From: CAYJBH01 sp964369965
GTDB taxonomy: Bacteria; Bacillota; Clostridia; Oscillospirales; Ruminococcaceae
DNA length: 64,000 nt
NCBI GenBank assembly: GCA_964369965.1
Contig: CAYJGF010000010.1
Location: forward strand, 21,946-85,945
Direction of reading: 5' to 3'
Position 1 is the stretch's first letter; each line of letters begins with the position of its first letter. This document shows, in pieces, positions 1 through 7,106 of the stretch. The translations under genes and the position numbers were made by a program. Under the pieces are notes generated by a model. That model saw only the letters and a list, made by a program, of their open reading frames with translations, ran no database searches and had not been told where the DNA came from.

Positions 1-7
1 CAAAAGG

Positions 8-967
8 GTGATAAGTCCTTTCTTGTTGCGCCGTTTTGCAAAGACGCGTTTTCACTATGACGAGATAGTGGTTCGCGCCTTTACGAGACCCACCACCGCC
101 ATGATATTATTTTTCGGTTTGTACTTTTTTATTTTTTTAGCGTTGGAGAGTTTCGGCATTGTGCCGGGGGTTGAATTCATTGCTTTTCGCTCACGGCTGT
201 TTCGTGTTGCGATTATAATATACATCACCGCCGGTATTTTCGGTGCATCCGATATATTCGCCGAAATACTGCGAAATATCGGCTCTAAGGTGGATATAGA
301 AACTGGAAAGATGGTCTCACGATTTATCGGTTATATATTCAAATTTTTGGTTCTTGCCCTCTCGGTGGTTATTATTATAAGTGAGTTCGGCTATGACGTA
401 AACGGTCTGCTCGCCGGTCTCGGTCTCGGTGGCTTGACCTTTGCGCTCGCTGCGCAGGAAAGTGCGGCAAATTTTTTCGGCGGACTTGTCATAATCCTCG
501 AAAAACCATTTGATGTAGGCGATTGGGTAGTGCTGGAGAATGTTGAGGGCTCGGTGGAGGCGGTGACCTTTCGCTCGACACATATAAAGGATGTAAACGG
601 CACCAAGATAGTGATACCCAACTCGGAAATAACTGCAAAGCCGATAGTAAGTTACAAAAATATTGAGATGCGATACACCTCGCACGCGATAAACTTTAAG
701 CCGGACAACGACCTCACCGCACTGACCGACATGGTGGGCGAGCTGGAGAAAATTCTTGTCGCCGACGAGGAGATAGTGTCCGACACCGTTATAGTGAAAA
801 TTGCCGACATAACTCTCGCCGGCATTGTGGTGAAACTTGCATACGGCACAAAAACGACCGATTATATGCAATATCTCGACAAAAAACAGTCGGTGAATGT
901 CGAGCTTATTAAACTTATTAATAAATATAAGCTAAGTTTAAATGTTGTTTTTAATCTTACCCCTTGA
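8..967 (+). CDS. mscS: Small-conductance mechanosensitive channel, MscS family (5-prime end probably outside window)
   Basis: Membrane channel that opens under membrane tension and releases osmolytes during hypo-osmotic shock. The protein has about three or four hydrophobic segments in its first 150 residues. The MscS pore helix and beta-domain start follow, with the Ala/Gly-rich run GLGGLTFALAAQESAANFFG near residues 138-157 and then the motif FDVGDWV. A hydrophilic alpha/beta C-terminal region of about 100 residues completes the MscS fold. The first usable start is a GTG at position 8 with no ribosome site visible, so the true start probably lies upstream of the window. It is followed by a ferredoxin gene on the same strand. 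The family assignment is secure; ion preference is not predictable. Confidence 0.9.
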   Translation: MISPFLLRRFAKTRFHYDEIVVRAFTRPTTAMILFFGLYFFIFLALESFGIVPGVEFIAFRSRLFRVAIIIYITAGIFGASDIFAEILRNIGSKVDIETGKMVSRFIGYIFKFLVLALSVVIIISEFGYDVNGLLAGLGLGGLTFALAAQESAANFFGGLVIILEKPFDVGDWVVLENVEGSVEAVTFRSTHIKDVNGTKIVIPNSEITAKPIVSYKNIEMRYTSHAINFKPDNDLTALTDMVGELEKILVADEEIVSDTVIVKIADITLAGIVVKLAYGTKTTDYMQYLDKKQSVNVELIKLINKYKLSLNVVFNLTP

Positions 968-1050
968 TTATTTTTCAATTTTATAGTAAAATATATTACG
1001 GCATAAGAGTTTTATGCGATCGATATAATTTTTTATGAAAGGATGACAAG

Positions 1051-1215
1051 ATGGCTCACAAAATTACCGATGCATGTATCAGCTGTGGCGCGTGCGAGGG
1101 CGAATGTCCCGTTAACGCAATCTCTCAGGGCACCGACCACTATGAGATTTCCGACGAGTGTATCGACTGTGGCGCATGTAAGGATGCATGTCCCACCGAC
1201 GCTATCGAGGGCTAA
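1051..1215 (+). CDS. 2[4Fe-4S] clostridial-type ferredoxin, 54 aa
   Basis: Small soluble electron carrier of anaerobic metabolism. Two CxxCxxCxxxCP motifs are visible, at Cys9/12/15/19 and Cys37/40/43/47, each followed by Pro, the arrangement that binds two [4Fe-4S] clusters. The two halves are internally repeated (CISCGACEGECP and CIDCGACKDACP). The length of 54 residues is typical of clostridial ferredoxins. The start ATG lies 8-9 bases after GAAAGGATG. The gene is monocistronic, with a stem-loop terminator directly downstream. Likely partners are oxidoreductases such as hydrogenase or pyruvate:ferredoxin oxidoreductase, none of which lies in this window. Confidence 0.97.
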   Translation: MAHKITDACISCGACEGECPVNAISQGTDHYEISDECIDCGACKDACPTDAIEG

Positions 1216-1226
1216 ACAAAACCTGC

Positions 1227-1277
1227 GGCACCTCCTTTGTCGAAATGCTCGGCAAAGAGAGGTGCCATATTGTTTTA
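1227..1277 (+). terminator. Rho-independent terminator of the ferredoxin gene
   Basis: Stem-loop between GGCACCTCCTTTG at 1227 and CAAAGAGAGGTGCC ending at 1266, with one bulged base, followed by a T-rich tail. It lies 11 bases after the ferredoxin stop. Confidence 0.8.
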
Positions 1278-1290
1278 AAAGGAATACCGG

Positions 1291-1494
1291 ATGTCAAAAT
1301 TTAAAAAATATCTAATAATCGGTTGTCTACTCTTTATTGCCGCTATCATATATATTCTTTTTGCTTTAAATCACCCCGAGATGTCCCTGCCTTGGAGCAA
1401 TTTTATCAGCTATACGATATATATTGTGTATGGGGGTATAACGGGTATAATTTGGGGGTTGGCGTTCAAACACCGACCCAAACAGACACGGTGA
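1291..1494 (+). CDS. Small two-helix membrane protein of unknown function, 67 aa
   Basis: Not recognised. The protein has a basic N-terminus (MSKFKK), a hydrophobic segment at about residues 7-26, a short loop with NHPEMSLP, a second hydrophobic segment at about residues 38-58 and a basic tail (KHRPKQTR). This suggests two transmembrane helices with both ends inside. A plausible ribosome site, AAAAGGA, precedes the ATG by 6 bases. Its stop overlaps the GTG start of the downstream methyltransferase as GTGA, which implies translational coupling and supports it as a real gene. Confidence 0.6.
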   Translation: MSKFKKYLIIGCLLFIAAIIYILFALNHPEMSLPWSNFISYTIYIVYGGITGIIWGLAFKHRPKQTR

Positions 1495-2177
1495 AAGAGA
1501 TACTTAAAAACGGGACGGTTGTCTACATCGACAATGTCCACCGCTTTGGCACCGACGCTATGTTGTTGTCGTACTTTTGCAATTTGCGGCGTGCCGAGCG
1601 TGCGTTGGACCTTTGCAGTGGGTGTGGGATTATTCCTCTTCGGTTCATTGACATGGGTGCAAAGGGGCGAATTACCGCCGTGGAGTTGCAAAAAGAGGCG
1701 GCAGAACTTATATTGAGGGCAAAGACACAGCAGAATATAGAGAACCTCGAAGTGCTCTGCCGGGATCTCGCCGGCTTTCGCACCGAGCGTCTTTATGACG
1801 TTGTGAGTGTCAATCCGCCTTATTTTACAAGTGGGGATACCGCAAAAACTTCGTCTCGTGCCCTCGCCCGACATGAGCCGGACGGGCTGTTGCGCGAGAT
1901 TATAAAAACGGCGTCCTACGCTTTAAAGGACGGGGGCAGGCTTTGCCTTTGCCACAAGCCACAGCGTATGGTCGATATATTTTGCCTGATGAGGGAGTAT
2001 AAAATCGAGCCGAAACGCCTGCGGTATGTCCGAGCAAAATCGGGTCGGGAGCCATATTTAATACTGGTCGATGGGCGAAAAAACGGCGGTGTAGGGCTAC
2101 ATTTAATGCCGACACTGACCATAGAAAATAAAAAAGGCGAACACACAAGAGAGGTCATGAAGATATATGGCGGATAG
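1491..2177 (+). CDS. trmN6: tRNA1(Val) A37 N6-methyltransferase-like protein (TrmN6/YfiC family)
   Basis: Class I SAM-dependent methyltransferase. Motif I is ALDLCSGCGIIPLR near residue 38 and the catalytic NPPY motif of N6-adenine and amino methyltransferases lies near residue 107 (VVSVNPPYF). The N-terminus, with DNVHRFGTDAMLL, is typical of the family that methylates A37 of tRNA1(Val) in E. coli. The GTG start at 1491 is preferred because it overlaps the upstream stop codon (GTGA) and begins at the conserved N-terminus; longer in-frame extensions have no family match. The 3-prime end overlaps rsmI by 11 bases. In Firmicutes this pair commonly sits together (yabB-yabC-like context), which supports both calls. 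The exact tRNA target is inferred. Confidence 0.88.
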   Translation: MKEILKNGTVVYIDNVHRFGTDAMLLSYFCNLRRAERALDLCSGCGIIPLRFIDMGAKGRITAVELQKEAAELILRAKTQQNIENLEVLCRDLAGFRTERLYDVVSVNPPYFTSGDTAKTSSRALARHEPDGLLREIIKTASYALKDGGRLCLCHKPQRMVDIFCLMREYKIEPKRLRYVRAKSGREPYLILVDGRKNGGVGLHLMPTLTIENKKGEHTREVMKIYGG

Positions 2178-3003
2178 GATGCCCCTCGGGCTGTACATAG
2201 TGGCGACGCCGATAGGCAACCTCGGTGACATATCTCGGCGCGCCGCAAAGACATTGGAGAGTGTGGATTTTATCGCCGCCGAGGACACGAGGGTCACGGT
2301 GAAACTTCTATCCCACCTCGGCATAAAAAAACCGATGATACCCTACCATGCGCACAACCTGCGCTGTGGCGAGGAGATACTGGAGCGTATTGCGTCGGGT
2401 GAGTCCTGCGCGCTGTGCAGTGACGCCGGCACACCTGCCATATCCGACCCGGGCGAGTTGCTCGTCAGGAGTGCACACGAGCGCGACATTCCGGTGTTTG
2501 CGGTCCCGGGGTGCAGTGCGGTGGTGGCGGCACTGTCCATATCGGGCAAAAAGACCGGTCGATTTTGCTTTGAGGGGTTTTTATCCACAGCGAGCAAGGC
2601 GCGGCGAGAACACCTTGAGGAGCTGAAAAATGAACGGCGCACCATGGTGTTTTATGAGGCGCCGCACAAACTCCTGCGCACCCTTGTCGACATGCAAGAT
2701 GCGTTCGGTGAACGGGAGATAAGCATCGTCCATGAACTGACAAAGATTTATGAGTATTGCATGAACACGACTCTCGGCGAGGCAATACGATATTTCACCG
2801 ACAATAAACCCAAGGGGGAATTTGTGTTGATAATTGAGGGCGCAAGTGAGCAGGAGGCGGTGCCGTTCGAGCTCGCGATGGAAAAGGTTGTCGAGGCAGT
2901 CAATGGCGGTCGGTCGTTGTCCTCCTCGGCAAAGGAGATAGCGTCACTCACCGGTCATTCACGCTCGAAATTGTATAACGCGGCGTTGGCGTTTATAGGA
3001 TAA
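2167..3003 (+). CDS. rsmI: 16S rRNA (cytidine1402-2'-O)-methyltransferase RsmI
   Basis: Tetrapyrrole-methylase-fold enzyme that 2'-O-methylates C1402 of 16S rRNA using SAM, helping decoding accuracy. Family motifs are all present: LYIVATPIGNLGDIS near residue 8, AAEDTRVT near 37, IPYHAHN near 58, LCSDAGTPAISDPG near 82 and VPGCSAVVAALSISG near 107. The length of 278 residues is normal. The start at 2167 lies inside the end of the upstream methyltransferase gene, so translation is probably coupled. The next gene, yfcE, starts 4 bases after the stop. Confidence 0.95.
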   Translation: MADRMPLGLYIVATPIGNLGDISRRAAKTLESVDFIAAEDTRVTVKLLSHLGIKKPMIPYHAHNLRCGEEILERIASGESCALCSDAGTPAISDPGELLVRSAHERDIPVFAVPGCSAVVAALSISGKKTGRFCFEGFLSTASKARREHLEELKNERRTMVFYEAPHKLLRTLVDMQDAFGEREISIVHELTKIYEYCMNTTLGEAIRYFTDNKPKGEFVLIIEGASEQEAVPFELAMEKVVEAVNGGRSLSSSAKEIASLTGHSRSKLYNAALAFIG

Positions 3004-3007
3004 AAAA

Positions 3008-3508
3008 ATGAAATTTTTAATTGTGTCGGACATACACGGCAACAGCGATCTTTTTAATAAAATAGTTAAGGAAAATAGCGATGTCGATGGGCTGTTCTTT
3101 TTAGGGGATGGTATGCGTGAGTTTAACATTGTTATGCAAAGTTATCCCGAGATACAAGTTTTTGCGGTGAACGGCAACTGTGACATGCCCTTTTATCACA
3201 GCAATTCAGAACAAAAAACCGCGGTACAGGCGATAGAGGGCTATCGCATATTTTACACCCACGGCGACCTTTACAGCGTAAAAACCGGTTTTTCAAACAT
3301 ATGTATCGCCGCACACGATAAAAATGCCGATATCGTGCTGTTCGGTCACACCCATGTGCCTTGCAACGAGATAATCAGCAATCTTTATCTGTTCAACCCC
3401 GGAGCACTTGCGCGAACCTCGGAGGAGTACTCCTATGGGGTTATGAGCTTGAATGCGGACAAAAAACCTGAATTCAAACATTTTATCGTGTCGTTTGACC
3501 GTCTTTAA
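3008..3508 (+). CDS. yfcE: YfcE/MJ0936-family metallophosphodiesterase
   Basis: Calcineurin-like phosphoesterase using two metal ions. The motifs are SDIHGN at residues 7-12, FLGDGMRE near 32, NGNCD near 56, YTHGD near 78 and VLFGHTHVP near 105, which together supply the Asp, His and Asn metal ligands. The 166-residue length fits the compact YfcE subfamily, which hydrolyses phosphodiesters in vitro; the physiological substrate is unknown. It lies 4 bases after rsmI and is likely the last gene of that operon. Its 3-prime end overlaps the end of a convergent small gene by 26 bases. Confidence 0.92.
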   Translation: MKFLIVSDIHGNSDLFNKIVKENSDVDGLFFLGDGMREFNIVMQSYPEIQVFAVNGNCDMPFYHSNSEQKTAVQAIEGYRIFYTHGDLYSVKTGFSNICIAAHDKNADIVLFGHTHVPCNEIISNLYLFNPGALARTSEEYSYGVMSLNADKKPEFKHFIVSFDRL

Positions 3509-3650
3509 ATACACTGACCTTTGCCTGTTGCCCGATATCGCCCTCGGCGGTATTTTGGGCTTTTTTGTTATCCTCCGACGTTTCGTTTAAAATATCCCTT
3601 ATCACCTCGGTGAAACTGCGACCGTTCGGCTCGTAACTTCTGCCTGCCAA
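3483..3650 (-). CDS. Small conserved-looking protein, 55 aa, function unknown
   Basis: Not recognised. The TTG start at 3650 is chosen because it lies 7 bases after a strong GGAGGG on the minus strand. The protein would begin MAGRSYEPNGRSFTEVIRD, a hydrophilic sequence with a Lys/Asp/Gln-rich tail and no signal peptide. It is convergent with yfcE and overlaps its last 26 bases. Support is the good ribosome site and protein-like composition; it could still be spurious. Confidence 0.45.
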   Translation of the reverse strand: MAGRSYEPNGRSFTEVIRDILNETSEDNKKAQNTAEGDIGQQAKVSVFKDGQTTR

Positions 3651-3741
3651 AACATACCCTCCTATCGTTTTAAATATGAATATATTTTGCGCAGATGTCA
3701 ACACTTCTATTCAGAGAAAATAATATTGAGGTGTTTTTAAT

Positions 3742-4536
3742 ATGCTCAAAAGAAAGTTAAAGTATTTTTTTGTAACGCTTATAGTTTCGCTTTTAATAAT
3801 ATTGCCGGCGTTTATTCTTATCGGCGCATACAGCGTGTCCAACGTCATGTTTGTCGGGGAGTCGGCGGACGATACGGTGCAGATAAGACCGACGGCGGAG
3901 GATAACAAAAACATCCTCTTTATCCGCTCGGGTGAGGAGGCGAAGTTTACGCTAATGCGTTTTGATGCATTTGGCGCAAGGGTGGTCAGCCTGACCTTCC
4001 CAAACGAGCTTATTATAAACTCGCAGAACAATGCGCTCGAACTGTTAGAACTTGGCGGTCCTGCGATGGTCACCACCGAGCTGGAGACACTGCTTGAAGT
4101 GGACATAGACTACTATTGCATGATGGACGAGGACTCGCTCAAAATCATGACCGGTGCATTTCGGTCGGCAACCCCCTCGTTAAATATAATAGAACGAGTC
4201 CCTGTTTTGGAGGGGGAGGCGCTTGATATACCGCACGCGTTGCAACTCATCTCCGAAAATCCGAACGATGAGTTGCTGCGAACGGTGTGTTACAGTCTGC
4301 TTTTGGAGGCGAACATGGAGGTTATGGCGGCGGAGATACCTTTGTCTGTACAGAATTTAGAGGGGAATATTAATTCCAATATCGGCGCGGAGGGACTTTA
4401 TCGCCTCACCAAAATTTTCAGCCTGTTGCCGTACGAAAATGTCAACTACTATGCCGCCACTTTAAGTGGGGAAGAAACCGAGAACGGTGTGCAGATAAAC
4501 AGTTCCGACCTTGAAAAAGCGCGGGAACTATTATAG
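3742..4536 (+). CDS. Membrane-anchored divergent LytR-CpsA-Psr (LCP)-like protein
   Basis: An N-terminal transmembrane anchor (about residues 8-30) precedes an extracytoplasmic domain with the order of an LCP domain: a strand ending in ARVVSLTFPNEL near residue 78, a LELLELGGPAMVTTELETLL helix near 100, then VDIDYYCMMDEDSLKIMTGAF near 118. LCP enzymes attach teichoic acids or capsule to peptidoglycan. Here the usual basic/acidic motif (typically IPRDT) reads FPNEL, so key pyrophosphate- and metal-binding residues appear missing. A scaffold or inactive role is possible. The stop codon TAG lies inside the terminal repeat of the adjacent MITE-like element, so the original C-terminus may have been altered by its insertion. 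Confidence 0.6.
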   Translation: MLKRKLKYFFVTLIVSLLIILPAFILIGAYSVSNVMFVGESADDTVQIRPTAEDNKNILFIRSGEEAKFTLMRFDAFGARVVSLTFPNELIINSQNNALELLELGGPAMVTTELETLLEVDIDYYCMMDEDSLKIMTGAFRSATPSLNIIERVPVLEGEALDIPHALQLISENPNDELLRTVCYSLLLEANMEVMAAEIPLSVQNLEGNINSNIGAEGLYRLTKIFSLLPYENVNYYAATLSGEETENGVQINSSDLEKARELL

Positions 4537-4691
4537 TCAATTAACTTGAAATCCACCACATCTTGGCGGCAGAAATTCCGTCTATCTGCGTTGTCGTCAA
4601 TCGCAATACGAAAGTATTACTCGATCCTCCGCCTTGATAGGCGAAATTTCTGCTCGCCAATCTGTAGCATTTTTCAAATTAATTGACTATA
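4532..4691. mobile_element. MITE-like element, about 160 bp, with 19-bp terminal inverted repeats
   Basis: The left end TATAGTCAATTAACTTGAA (4532-4550) and the right end (4673-4691) are inverted repeats with one mismatch. Between them lies a second, imperfect inverted repeat (about 4563-4586 against 4636-4660) that makes almost the whole element self-complementary. It has no coding capacity. The sequence TATAGTCAAT recurs just outside the right end. The TA-rich ends fit a Tc1/mariner or IS630-type non-autonomous element, but that is inference. The stop codons of both flanking genes (TAG 4534-4536, and TGA on the minus strand at 4695-4697) lie in TATAGTCAAT copies. Confidence 0.7.
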
Positions 4692-4694
4692 TAG

Positions 4695-5525
4695 TCAATC
4701 CAAATTAATACGTTTTGTCATAATGTTTTTACTGGCTACAAAAAACAGGCAGGAAATTGCGAGATAAATTATCGCCGTGCCCCACACGGTGGGGGTGAGT
4801 AGGACATCCAGCATATATTGCTCCGTGTTTATGACATCCATGTCGGCGGTCAACAGCACATATATGCCAAAGACCACAAATAGCATTATCATCGAAAATA
4901 TCTGCATTATTGTATAGGTTATAAAGTAGGTGACTATAGCTACCGCAATTTTATTTTTCTGTGTCTGCCCAACACAGATGCAAAAATAATACCAGCTGAT
5001 GGAGAAGATAAAGGAGATAAACACCAAAAGTATCATCGCGATATCGAGTGAAAGCGGAGTCGAGTCGGCAAGCGTCACGAAAGTCCCCCATATCACAAGC
5101 CGACCGTCGGTGAAAAGATAGGACAAAGTCCCTGTCGAAATAAATATTAAAGCGGTGACCGCAAACATGCCGAGTGCCGAGGCAATAAACTTGCTTATAT
5201 ATATCTCGGTCGGGGTTGCCGGCAAAGTGAGGGTGAGGTAGCCGTTTGCCGAGAAGTTGTGCTTATAAAATCGGTAGTTTGCAATGATAGCGGTGGCGAG
5301 ATACGCGCCGACCATTACGATGATATACGAGACAAAGCACAGCATGCCTATCGATTGCACAGCAATAGGCGTATCGCCGTGAAAGACAATGCCGTCGGTC
5401 GGCGAAAAGGTGGAAAACAGGCTGAATATACCGAGCGTAACACTGACGTAGACCATTGCCGCCACTATGGGGATATAGATTTTCACGAGCCATCTGAACT
5501 CGTATTTCAACAATTTGGTAAGCAT
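4695..5525 (-). CDS. ABC-2-type transporter permease subunit
   Basis: Integral membrane protein of 276 residues with about six hydrophobic segments, starting MLTKLLKYEFRWLVKIY, the basic N-terminus typical of ABC-2 permeases. It is the third gene of a leftward GntR-ATPase-permease operon (8 bases after the ATPase), the usual layout of YtrA-regulated exporters that respond to cell-envelope stress such as antimicrobial peptides. The substrate cannot be deduced. The C-terminus ends NIMTKRINLD within the edge of the MITE-like element. Confidence 0.85.
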   Translation of the reverse strand: MLTKLLKYEFRWLVKIYIPIVAAMVYVSVTLGIFSLFSTFSPTDGIVFHGDTPIAVQSIGMLCFVSYIIVMVGAYLATAIIANYRFYKHNFSANGYLTLTLPATPTEIYISKFIASALGMFAVTALIFISTGTLSYLFTDGRLVIWGTFVTLADSTPLSLDIAMILLVFISFIFSISWYYFCICVGQTQKNKIAVAIVTYFITYTIMQIFSMIMLFVVFGIYVLLTADMDVINTEQYMLDVLLTPTVWGTAIIYLAISCLFFVASKNIMTKRINLD

Positions 5526-5533
5526 AAAACCTC

Positions 5534-6235
5534 CTATAGTTGTGTAAATATCTCGCGAAAAAGTCCGTCGATACCCTTGCCCTCGCGCTCACGTATTTCG
5601 TCTGCATTGTCGTTTAAGACTATCTGCCCCTCCTTTAAAAATATAACATCACTGAGTATTGTCTCGACATCGCTTATCAGATGGGTGCTGATGATTATCG
5701 CGGAATTTTCGTTGAAGTTTTGTATTATGGTACTTATTATATAGTCTCTTGCCGCCGGGTCGACCCCTGCGATGGGCTCGTCCAATAGATAAAGGTCGGC
5801 ATCACGGCTCATGACGAGGATTAGCGCAACCTTTTCTTTGGTGCCTTTTGAAAGGGTTTTCAGCTTTGCACGGGGGTTTATACCGAGTGAGGATATCATC
5901 TCCTGCGCGCGCTCACGGCGAAAGTCGTCGTAAAAATCCTCATAATAATCGATAAGTGCGCTCACCGTCTCACCGGCAGGCAAAAAATCTTTGTCCGGAA
6001 GATAGGATACCACCTTTTTGGTCTCTACCCCCGGGTGGTTACCGTTTATGAGTATCTCACCGCCGTCCGGCGTCAAAAGACCGCACAGCAGTTTGATTAA
6101 GGTGGTCTTGCCACTGCCGTTGGGACCCAAAAGACCGACAACGGAGGAGCGCTTCACCTCAAAACTGATGTTGTCAAGAGCGCTTTTTGTGCCGTATATT
6201 TTGGTGAGTGCATCGCATATTAATATTTGTTCCAT
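5534..6235 (-). CDS. ABC transporter ATP-binding protein (YtrB/BcrA-like)
   Basis: ATPase subunit for the neighbouring permease. Walker A is GLLGPNGSGKTTLIK near residue 33, the signature is LKTLSKGTKEKVAL near 130 (TLSKG in place of LSGGQ, common in this exporter group), Walker B is DLYLLDEPIAGVD near 155 and the switch histidine lies in IISTHLISD near 190. The ATG at 6235 is preferred: it overlaps the GntR stop (TGATGG) and lies 7 bases after AAAGGAA. A second ATG at 6241 is possible. It probably exports lipophilic or peptide compounds; the substrate is unknown. Confidence 0.9.
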   Translation of the reverse strand: MEQILICDALTKIYGTKSALDNISFEVKRSSVVGLLGPNGSGKTTLIKLLCGLLTPDGGEILINGNHPGVETKKVVSYLPDKDFLPAGETVSALIDYYEDFYDDFRRERAQEMISSLGINPRAKLKTLSKGTKEKVALILVMSRDADLYLLDEPIAGVDPAARDYIISTIIQNFNENSAIIISTHLISDVETILSDVIFLKEGQIVLNDNADEIREREGKGIDGLFREIFTQL

Positions 6236-6606
6236 CAACATTTCCTTTCTGCAAGTCGAGATTTGACACGGTCAATCACCGTCTCATCATCAAAACCGAG
6301 CGCCCTGACATCCGTGATAAATTCGGCTATGGCATTGTCAAGACATATGCCCGACAGCTCACTCACCAGCTTTTTATCGTTGGTGATGTAGCTGCCGTCC
6401 CCACGTCGAGTGACGATAAGCCCCCTCGACTCTATATCGTTATAAGCTCGTTGCACCGTGTTTGGATTGACGCCGGCATCGAGTGCTAACTCTCGCACTG
6501 TCGGCATCTTTTCGCCCGACGCACGTTTGCCACTGACGATATCCCTTATCAGTATCTCCACCAGTTGCCTAAATATGGGTTTATCCGCCGAGAACTCCCA
6601 AGACAA
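6235..6606 (-). CDS. GntR-family (YtrA subfamily) transcriptional regulator
   Basis: Repressor of the ATPase-permease operon. The winged helix occupies residues 10-75 (KPIFRQLVEILIRDIVSG, GEKMPTVRELALDAGVNPNT, VTRRGDGSYIT), with only a short C-terminal dimerisation tail of about 45 residues, diagnostic of the YtrA subfamily. A TTG start at 6606 is chosen because AGGGGGTGG stands 6-7 bases upstream; a longer GTG version is less likely. The perfect inverted repeat just upstream (6629-6650) is the probable autoregulatory operator. The stop overlaps the start of the ATPase gene. Confidence 0.9.
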   Translation of the reverse strand: MSWEFSADKPIFRQLVEILIRDIVSGKRASGEKMPTVRELALDAGVNPNTVQRAYNDIESRGLIVTRRGDGSYITNDKKLVSELSGICLDNAIAEFITDVRALGFDDETVIDRVKSRLAERKC

Positions 6607-6628
6607 AAATACCACCCCCTTTTTTTAA

Positions 6629-6650
6629 TTGTATTATTGAACTAATACAA
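6629..6650 (-). promoter_or_regulatory. Probable GntR/YtrA operator
   Basis: Perfect inverted repeat TTGTATTA-N6-TAATACAA located 23 bases upstream of the regulator start, within an AT-rich promoter region. YtrA-type repressors bind comparable inverted repeats upstream of their own operon; the assignment here is by position and symmetry. Confidence 0.65.
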
Positions 6651-7022
6651 TAATACACCAACACAACTGTTTTGTCAATAGGTTTTTTATTTTTTTGTAA
6701 CCGTATTTCGTCGCAATGGACAATAATATCATAGTCTCGATCTGCCGGTGGGGATTGTGGGCGTGGTGCTCCGAATGATGTGGGGGGCGCGTGTTTGAAA
6801 GCCTTCAAACTCACCGAAAGGGATAAGAGCCCGAGGAGGGGCGCTGTTTTTTTAGCTGAGTTAAGGGGGCTCTTATCCCTTTCGGTGACTGCGAACAGGT
6901 TTGCAGACGCGCCCCCCGCCTACAGTCCGGCACCCTTTCGACCGGTGCTCAAGAATGAAAAGTAATACAACAACAACCATAAAATCAAAACAACAATTTT
7001 AGAAATATTTTCACAAAAGGTA
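6651..7022. other. Non-coding gap dominated by a hairpin repeat
   Basis: No convincing gene was found. 6651-6746 is AT-rich promoter-like sequence for the leftward operon and then unassigned sequence. 6747-6917 holds a dispersed repeat with a large hairpin. 6918-7022 is A-rich sequence leading into the heat-shock promoter. Confidence 0.6.
6747..6917. repeat. Dispersed hairpin repeat, copy 1 (complete)
   Basis: The outer stem is GGGGGGCGCGT (6782-6792) with its exact complement (6907-6917). The inner stem is a perfect 22-bp match between 6811-6832 and 6867-6888, containing CACCGAAAGGGATAAGAGCC. Each arm also holds a small hairpin of its own (TTTGAAAGCCTTCAAA on the left). The left arm and about 35 bases before it recur at 30658-30737. 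There is no coding capacity, so it is probably a mobile extragenic palindrome. Confidence 0.8.
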
Positions 7023-7050
7023 TTGACATTTAAATAAAATCGGCTATAAT
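7023..7050 (+). promoter_or_regulatory. Sigma-A promoter of the heat-shock operon
   Basis: The -35 TTGACA at 7023-7028 and the -10 TATAAT at 7045-7050 are both perfect, with 16-bp spacing. The promoter lies immediately before the CIRCE operator. Confidence 0.9.
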
Positions 7051-7054
7051 AGAA

Positions 7055-7081
7055 TTAGCACTCGAACAATGAGAGTGCTAA
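7055..7081 (+). promoter_or_regulatory. CIRCE operator (HrcA binding site)
   Basis: Perfect TTAGCACTC-N9-GAGTGCTAA inverted repeat, with both 9-bp arms matching the consensus exactly. It lies between the -10 box and the hrcA start, where bound HrcA blocks transcription until heat shock. Confidence 0.97.
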
Positions 7082-7106
7082 CAATTAGAAAAGAGAGGTG
7101 TTTTTC

